From assembly GCA_963576735.1 (NCBI GenBank), contig OY755177.1, positions 18,724,001 through 18,788,000 on the forward strand: a stretch of 64,000 bases of DNA. Reading direction: 5' to 3'. Positions 57,841 through 64,000 of the stretch are shown piece after piece. The stretch is from Bedellia somnulentella. Taxonomy: Eukaryota > Arthropoda > Insecta > Lepidoptera > Bedelliidae. The position numbers were made by a program, and so were the translations under genes. The notes under the pieces are model-generated. The model saw only the letters and a list, made by a program, of their open reading frames with translations. It searched no databases and had not been told where the DNA came from. Positions within the stretch are counted from its first letter, which is position 1, and each line of letters opens with the position of its first letter.

Positions 57841-58412
57841 TAACTAAGACCACTTCGTTTACTGATTATAGTCGTGAACATGGTTAGGTGTCATTTGTTT
57901 TGTATTGTAATTGTACAATGTCTTGTCTTGTTTCTTCTCACACAACTTTTGGAGTAAAATGTTACTATTCACAAGTTTCAGAGTAAATTTAGTCACTAGC
58001 GATATTCTTAATACAACTGAAACACAAAACTAAAACGAATCCTATGCATCAAAATGGCCATTCGCTCAGCAAGATGCCACAGATGTTGAGCATTCAACAA
58101 CTGTGACGCTGATTTTCAGCCAATGCCAGATCGGATAACAAACCAAGTCACATACTGAAAACAAGCTCTAAATTAATATAAAAAATACACAGTAACAATA
58201 AAACAACGTTACCTCATATATTGTAATAAAAGCTTCCATTTTACATGCACACTATCTGTAAAAACACATAACAATTCTTACATATATATCATAAATTCAT
58301 AATTCATATATATATAATATATAAAATATGTGCAAGAGGATAATGTATAATATATATCATTTCGTACCCCTTCTTTGATCAAGCAGACTTACTAAATTAA
58401 ATATATAAATGG
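57841..58412. other. No recognised feature
   Basis: AT-rich. 58280-58330 is an ATATAT-rich low-complexity stretch. Confidence 0.4.
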
Positions 58413-58668
58413 GCCGTGTAGTGCCGGCTTAGAATGTCGCTACCCCTTTCTACCCACGGGTGTCGTAAGAGGCGACTAAGGGTATTGGGGCTTTTTATTG
58501 GATTTTTGGGCGATGCGGTTGGAGACCCATCACCAAAAACCTTTATTTTACCGCCTTTTCCCCACTCAACTTCCAAAAGTGGCTGAGGAATTTATAATTC
58601 CTGGGCTCTGGCTACCCCCTCTAGGGAATTATAGCCGTGAGTATATGTATGTATGTATGTATGTATAT
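58413..58668 (+). mobile_element. Family A element, subfamily A1b
   Basis: Full length, GGCCGTGTAGTGCCGGC to a (TATG)n tail of about six units, the longest A tail in the window. Few private changes, so probably a young copy. Confidence 0.93.
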
Positions 58669-58734
58669 ATGGGCATAGCACATGGATCAAGTTATCCCCT
58701 ATTAATTTACAATATTGATTTATCGTTCAAAGGT

Positions 58735-58808
58735 TACCGTCAGCGAGGAACGAACCCGACTCGCCATATCTACAATCAAGTTGCCCAACCATTAGACTAC
58801 GCACTACG
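58735..58808 (-). mobile_element. tRNA-like SINE head
   Basis: On the minus strand CCGTAGTGCGTAGTCTAATGG has an A-box match (TAGTCTAATGG), and GAGTCGGGTTCGTTCC a B-box match. The acceptor ends do not pair convincingly. It is a SINE piece whose body, if present, would run left toward 58670. Confidence 0.5.
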
Positions 58809-59349
58809 GTCATCCAACTGGAAAGACTATGAATAGGCCGCTAAACACAAGATTAACTTGCGCAGAAGCAGCTGAGTACAGTCACATATATTTGTTTATT
58901 CGTCGGCAGCCAATCAGTTCCACATTCAAATTGATCATTAGTAGACTCGATCACATGTAATCCCTTCGTATAAGTACACGGTGGGAATTATCAATTACTT
59001 TTGTGGCCTATTGTACTTGGTGTTTCGGTTTACCTTTGCGAAGTTTTCACCATAAACTGACGCTTTCATTATCCAAAAGAAGTAAGTTTAACTTGCTCCT
59101 GAGCTTGGTTTAAAGCTCAAATACAGGTTACACATTGCCTATAAGCTGTACTTCGAAGCTTGTTGTAAAACTAGACCAGAAATAAAGATGTAATATACTT
59201 ATTTGTTTTACTCCGCACGTTAGTAGGTAGTACGTCGGCCTCACTGATGTGATACTAAGGCTATGTAAAAATTCACTGTAACAATACTAATAAAACTTAT
59301 AGCTGTATGGGTTCCTTGAGCTATAATACCGCACCGATATATAATTTTA
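58809..59349. other. No recognised feature
   Basis: Apparently unique sequence. Confidence 0.4.
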
Positions 59350-59590
59350 ATCAATAATAGAATAGAATAGAAAACTCTTTATTGTACATAAAATATGGAA
59401 AAACAATTACAAATACAGAAAATGAATTGAAAAAAGTACAATTGGCGGTCTTATCACTAAAACCGATCTCTTCCAGACAACCTTTGAATGGAGAGGTCAA
59501 TAAATTAGAGTCATGTGAGATAGATGTACAACAACATGGTGAAACTGATAACTATGCGTTAATCTACACAAACAATACAACAATCCAGTC
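59350..59590 (-). mobile_element. LINE 3' end (repeat D)
   Basis: AATAGAATAGAATAGAAAAC and TCTTTATTGTACATAAA give, in element sense, an AATAAAGAG signal and a (TTCTA)n tail. Next inside is ACAATTGGCGGTCTTATCAC then CGATCTCTTCCAGACAACC, which I recognise as a widespread insect LINE 3' UTR motif. No ORF part remains. Confidence 0.6.
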
Positions 59591-59902
59591 ATAGTTAAAT
59601 CTAGTTATAAAATAATAAAATATTAACAAACATATAGATACATATGATACAAGAAATTAAAAATAATAATACATATAAATATTATGATACATATTTTTAT
59701 AATAATAATATAATAATATCAGCTAACAAATGCAAAAATCATCATTTTTCGATGAAGCTGAAAGATTTCAGGCTCTTATAGGGTTTCTTTCTTACTTACT
59801 TACTGGCAAAGTGTTAATTACCTGACTACTTTGGAATAAATATTCACTTGCATTTAATCTTTCAATTCCTACAAGTGTCTGTGACTGAAGATTTTTATTT
59901 TG

Positions 59903-59985
59903 ATACTAATATTAATAAATTTCTTCGCTTAATTCCGCTAAATAATACCTGCAGTCTTCATGCAACATGCACTGTGCACCGCCCG
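59903..59985 (+). repeat. Perfect inverted repeat, left arm (83 bp)
   Basis: Pairs base for base with 60135-60217, checked in blocks. The spacer is 149 bp. It includes CTGCAGTCTTCATGCAACAT. Confidence 0.95.
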
Positions 59986-60134
59986 CCCTTCCACTTACAA
60001 GAAATCGAAAAGCAGACAATGCACCACACACACACCCGCAAGCGAAAACCACAGGCAACCACAAACATGCGACGCGTTTCGACTCAACACGAGTCATTGA
60101 CGAGCAGTTAGTAGACAGTTCGGCAGCTGACCAC

Positions 60135-60217
60135 CGGGCGGTGCACAGTGCATGTTGCATGAAGACTGCAGGTATTATTTAGCGGAATTAAGCGAAGAAA
60201 TTTATTAATATTAGTAT
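60135..60217 (-). repeat. Perfect inverted repeat, right arm (83 bp)
   Basis: Reverse complement of 59903-59985. ATTTTTATTTTGAT occurs at 59891-59904 and 60259-60272 around the structure and may be a target duplication, though it is low in complexity. Confidence 0.95.
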
Positions 60218-60608
60218 TGCTATGGATTTCCGCAAAGTAACGCTTGATTCAATCCAATATTTTTATTTTGATCTGTTGGCTTCCACCTATCGTTATTTGG
60301 GATACTACCTATGAATAGCTAAGTTGAATGTTCTTGCTATCCATAAAAATATTTCACAAGTATGTAAAATTAAATGTTAAAACAGTAGCATTACCACCAA
60401 ACAATAATGTGTTTCCAAGTCACGAAGATTTAATAGATTTATTTATGTTGTTTATGATAAGGAAACTAACATCACGGTTTCAAGTTTTAGCTACCGTCTC
60501 GGGTCGGTTTAGAATATAAATAGATAAATTACCCCGCAAAGCTATAAACAAACAAATACTCAGACGATTTCGCAAGATTAAAAATAGACCTTCAACGAAT
60601 TTAAAGCA
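60218..60608. other. No recognised feature
   Basis: Sequence beyond the inverted repeat. One 63-codon frame has no recognisable content. Confidence 0.4.
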
Positions 60609-60768
60609 TTCATATACTCACGGCTATAGTTTCCAAATAGGGGTACTCAGAGCTTTATAGAATCATTTAATTAGAAATTTCTCAGCCACTTTTGGAGTTA
60701 GTTGGTAAAGTGAAAGTTGTGGTAATGAGGCTCCAGCCACATATCGCCTAACAATAATTTAAAAAAGT
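60609..60768 (-). mobile_element. Family A fragment, diverged
   Basis: CATATACTCACGGCTATAG, TCTCAGCCACTTTTGG, then GTAATGAGGCTCCAGCCAC and ATCGCCTAACAAT. The 5' third is missing. Confidence 0.72.
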
Positions 60769-60777
60769 TGTGAATCA

Positions 60778-60845
60778 TCGGCTTAGAATAGCACTACTCC
60801 ATTTCTTCCGGAGTGAGTGTTGGTAAGAGGCGGATAAGGGTATAC
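60778..60845 (+). mobile_element. Family A 5' fragment, head-to-head with the previous one
   Basis: CGGCTTAGAATAGCACTACTCC then ATTTCTTCCGGAGTG and TAAGAGGCGGATAAGGG. Only the first ~65 bp. Confidence 0.75.
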
Positions 60846-61015
60846 TTTAAGTCCCGCACAGGATGAGCTAGAGATTTGTCTATCAATCCAACAAATCCAT
60901 AGGTATTTGGGGAGTTGAGACCGTATACAATGGTGAAATAAAAGATCAGTACTGATATATTTTCCATAATATGATTGCCAAACAATAATTCAAAATGCCT
61001 TAAATTTCTTACATA

Positions 61016-61143
61016 GCATAACATAACATAAACGTTCACGCCAAATATCCCCGAAGGGGTTGGCAGAGGTACTAATACTTCTGAACATCACATGACTTTG
61101 TCACCTGGTATTCAGAGTACCCATGTTTTGCATTGACAGTGCA
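61016..61143 (-). mobile_element. Family B SINE, 5'-truncated
   Basis: ATAACATAACATAAACGTTC through CACATGACTTTGTCACCTGG to a GTTTTGCATTGACAGTG end. Young-looking 3' half. Confidence 0.88.
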
Positions 61144-62157
61144 TTGCAGTTCTTATTCAACTCGTTCCATTTCTAGTTAATAAAGAAAAGAAAAGTTAAA
61201 CTAAGTTGACTCTCACGGCTATCGAAAGGGCTCTTCATAGTTTAAAACTTTATGCTAAGTAAACAAGGATAACTATCTAGCATAGTAACTACATACCAAT
61301 TTGTTCATTTCCCTCTACTTAAACTAAATAAAAAAATCTTTTAAAACAGAGATGAGAACGCGGTCCATCAAAGACGTGAAAACAAATCGAGCCATTGCAT
61401 CTGGTACCGAAGCTCAAGTGGCGTTCTTAATTGATGCTAATCAATATCTGCTGGGCGCCTTTCAATATTCCTTCATCCAGGATTTTTCCAGTTCCTCGTC
61501 TCCCGTTTTTACATCGGGCGCGTCTCTTGAATTTATCGCTCAATTAGTCTTGTTTAATAGCTGCCTGCCTCACTGATGTCTGCTTCTCTCTTCAACGTAG
61601 GGGTGGCACGGGTTGAAAATACTTTTATTTTATGAATAAATAAGCATTCAAAATAATGGTGAATTGTCTGTTTAAAAATAATTATTCATAATTTATTCGC
61701 CTATTTTTATGTCGGGAGTACACTTGAGTGTTGCCTCCGAAATTTTGGACAGTACTAGTTATGACAATAGTGAGGCATAAATAAAAGCAAATGTCTTTTA
61801 ATTTTTTCATACATACTTAGTCAGTGAATCTGTAATTAACATCGTTGCATTGTATCATGTGTCCAAATTCATAGAATTTATCTTTTTACTTAATGCTACG
61901 TTTAAATGACTTTGTGAATTGCTGAAATTAAAATATGTATGCGGGGTTAAAACCAAAATCAACTATTTATTACAAAATCTATTAGGACGTAATCCTAAAA
62001 CTGAGACTAAATACTCCAATACCACTTATAACACGGTTAATAAGCCAATCATAATTTCGTGCCAGCCCTATTGCCGCAGAAGACGTAGAGAAATGGGATT
62101 AAATTAATTGTCACATCAGTCAGAGAAGCGGCGGGGTGTTTTTTATTAGTCGACTAG
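61144..62157. other. No recognised feature
   Basis: A 74-codon frame at 61352-61576 (MRTRSIKDVKTNRAIASGTE) is in relatively GC-rich sequence without a known domain. No repeat families. Confidence 0.4.
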
Positions 62158-62200
62158 CGCCCCCCGCCGCCCCGCGCCGCCCCGCGCCGCCCCGGACGCG
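62158..62200. repeat. GC-rich decamer repeat
   Basis: About three copies of GCCGCCCCGC in a run of nearly pure G+C, flanked by AT-rich DNA. CACGTGACGTG follows at 62206. Confidence 0.85.
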
Positions 62201-63039
62201 TAAATCACGTGACGTGTTGAGCGTGGACGAGGGATTGCGAAGACTTGTATAGTTTGGATGTGGCTATGGGAAAACAAAGGTGATTTAGAGTTTTCGGTTA
62301 TGGACTGGAGAAATATTGTTAATGCACTAATATATAGTTGGATTTGGGAATTAGACGTTTATTGACATAATTATATTAGAAAAGTCGAGAAATTCAATAA
62401 CTTTTGAGGGCTGGATAGAAGTTTTACCGAGAGGTGCATACACTATAATTAAATATGTGACTAAAAAGTAAAATTCCCCGGAATTAAGGACGTTTCTTTC
62501 AATATTTTTATTTCAAGCTGTCAAACTCTAACAAAATATAAAGGTTACCTTACCGTATCCTAAATGAAAAAAATTTAATAGCACTTAAAATTTTGACATT
62601 GATATATTCGCTTCAGTGCTACCAGTTTTAACACATCAAAATTTCCGTACATCCTTGTTTTCTCTCGCCTCGCCGACTGATTTGTTCTCGCTTTGATCTC
62701 GACTCGATTTATCGGCATTATTTTTAACGCTCGCTATCCCATCACTAGCGAAAGGTTGTCTTCTGTTTTTGAAACTTCGAAATAAGATTTTTTCTGGAAT
62801 ACCCTCGTGGGCTCTTGAGATGATTAATAAAGCAATCGTCAAATTAAAACGTAATGGGTTTTTTTATATATGATTTCCTGTTTTCGTAGAATACAATATT
62901 GGCTTGACACTTACAAATAGAGTAGCTTTGTGAGGTAACGCGTTTGAGATATAAGGAGAGTTTGTGGATCTGGCATCAAATAATTCTAAGATTTAAATCT
63001 TTTTGTTCATGAAAACCTCATGTGGGGATTATTACTAAT
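62201..63039. other. No recognised feature
   Basis: Apparently unique. The minus frame 62636-62842 has a charged C-terminal half (DKSSRDQSENKSVGEARENK) but no identifiable domain. Confidence 0.4.
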
Positions 63040-63166
63040 AAATAAAGGAAAGAAAAATTTCGACACAGGTGGGAATCGAACCCGCGACCTCGGGTATACG
63101 CCCCCGTCCGACCCGAGGTCGCGGGTTCGATTCCCGCCTGTGTCGAAATTTTTCTTTCCTTTATTT
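63040..63166. repeat. tRNA-like foldback, 56-bp arms
   Basis: 63040-63095 and 63111-63166 are reverse complements with one mismatch (T at 63070 against the partner). The spacer is 15 nt. The right arm holds GAGGTCGCGGGTTCGATTCCC, a good T-arm/B-box (GGTTCGATTCC), then CGCCTGTGTCG and AAATTTTTCTTTCC. It looks like the 3' half of a tRNA-derived SINE plus its flank, present twice in opposite directions. No 5' tRNA half or A box is visible. Confidence 0.9.
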
Positions 63167-63225
63167 TTTAGTAATTCTAAGATTTTTGAATTGCATTCGT
63201 AGATTATTTGCTGTCTTTTGTCGAC

Positions 63226-63432
63226 TTATAATAGCACTTATCATTTTATTCCCGTGAATGTCGTAGAAGTGACTTAACAATTTGAGGCTTATTAAGTGAT
63301 TTTTAGGCTATGTGGCTAGAGACCCATCACAAACCATCCTTCTGAACTTCCAAAAGTGGATGTGGCCGGTTGTGAGGCTCTGGCTACCCCTTTTTAAAAT
63401 TTACAGCCATGATTACAATGTGTGTATGTATT
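63226..63432 (+). mobile_element. Family A element, old copy
   Basis: GACTTATAATAGCAC, TTAAGTGATTTTTAGGC, AGAGACCCATCACAAACC, AACTTCCAAAAGTGGATG and AGGCTCTGGCTACCCC appear in family order. Extensively diverged. Confidence 0.78.
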
Positions 63433-63544
63433 TATGTTATAGTGTACAATATTTTTATTTTTCATATTCTGCGCCGTTTAGTCAACCTAACGTAGGTTAT
63501 GATATCAATTTTAAAGGAAGTAGAAGACTCAGATGAATAAAGGA

Positions 63545-63733
63545 TACATACATACATACATAAACTCACGGCTATAAATCCGTGAAAAGATGGTAAAATA
63601 AAGGTTGTTTGTGATGGGTCTCCAACCGCATCGCCCAAAAATCCCTTAAAAAGCCCCAATACCGTTAGTCGCCTCTTACGTAAACCCACCGGAAGAAAAG
63701 GGGTAGTGCTATTCTAAGCCGACACTACACAGC
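63545..63733 (-). mobile_element. Family A element, A2, internal deletion
   Basis: CATACATACATACATAAACTC, then a jump of about 60 bp from AAATCCGTG to AAAAGATGG, then a normal sequence to GCCGACACTACACAGC. Confidence 0.88.
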
Positions 63734-64000
63734 AATGAATAAAGGATAATATGGTTATATTTGATAATAGAAAATAAAGTAGGTATATGATCTTTTTTAA
63801 ACTCCGCCCAATAGTATAATTTCCTTGATAGGTACCTTAAAACTTTTCACGATAACAGATTGTTTTGGCGGAAAAACATAAATTATTATAAAGTGCTGTA
63901 CAGTAGCGACACCTATTAATTAGAGTGGACATTAAAATGTCTACAATTTTGTGTTCCGCTCCGCGCGTTGACAGTGACATATCAGTTAATGTTATTTATG
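63734..64000. other. No recognised feature
   Basis: AT-rich unique sequence to the end of the window. Confidence 0.4.

Noticed and set aside
59998..60134. The spacer of the 83-bp inverted repeat as a coding exon
   Set aside because: Open in more than one frame in both directions without any domain. Composition bias explains it.

Overview
The window looks like gene-poor, AT-rich nuclear DNA from an insect, most probably a moth or butterfly. The basis is its repeats: Helitrons that start TC and end CTAG next to T, tRNA-headed SINEs, RTE-type LINE tails and many copies of a short element with a (TATG)n tail. This is recognition from memory, not a database search. I found no intact host gene, no true tRNA or rRNA gene, and nothing bacterial such as operons or CRISPR arrays. 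All coding sequence I can recognise belongs to transposable elements and is truncated or broken.

Two short interspersed families dominate. Family A (about 250 bp, 39 pieces in both orientations, roughly 8 kb by hand count) runs from GTGTAGTGTCGGCTTAG to a (TATG)n tail and falls into at least three subfamilies. Family B (about 370 bp, 13 pieces) has a tRNA-like head and a (GTTAT)n tail. It makes 9-13 bp target duplications and is often cut short at its 5' end. At 11.5 kb and 30.7 kb a B copy sits inside an A copy, which dates the insertions.

Layout: 0-4 kb holds A and B copies, a probable hAT relic and a 1.15-kb Helitron. 4-10.6 kb is mostly unique, with an RTE fragment and one A copy. 10.6-16.2 kb has clustered A copies, a tRNA-derived SINE and a striking block made of a perfect 142-bp inverted repeat followed by seven 122-bp tandem units. 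17.3-19.25 kb is a LINE with one internal stop. 20.8-21.8 and 33.4-34.4 kb hold two near-identical 1-kb Helitrons. 22.1-22.9 kb is the C-terminal part of another retroelement ORF. 28.3-30.0 kb is a Helitron that keeps the end of its helicase gene. 35.0-35.9 kb is an RTE-type LINE. 37-46 kb is mostly unique. 47-49 kb has two TIR elements. 50.3-51.3 kb keeps both ends of a P-element/THAP transposase. The rest is unique sequence with A and B copies, a perfect 83-bp inverted repeat near 60 kb and a tRNA-like foldback near 63.1 kb.

The parts do not work together as a pathway. The window is best read as a record of insertion, truncation, nesting and foldback. The items most worth following up are the P-element/THAP relic, the three long foldbacks, the unexplained origin of family A and its shared tail with LINE 3' ends, and the swapped hairpins in family B.
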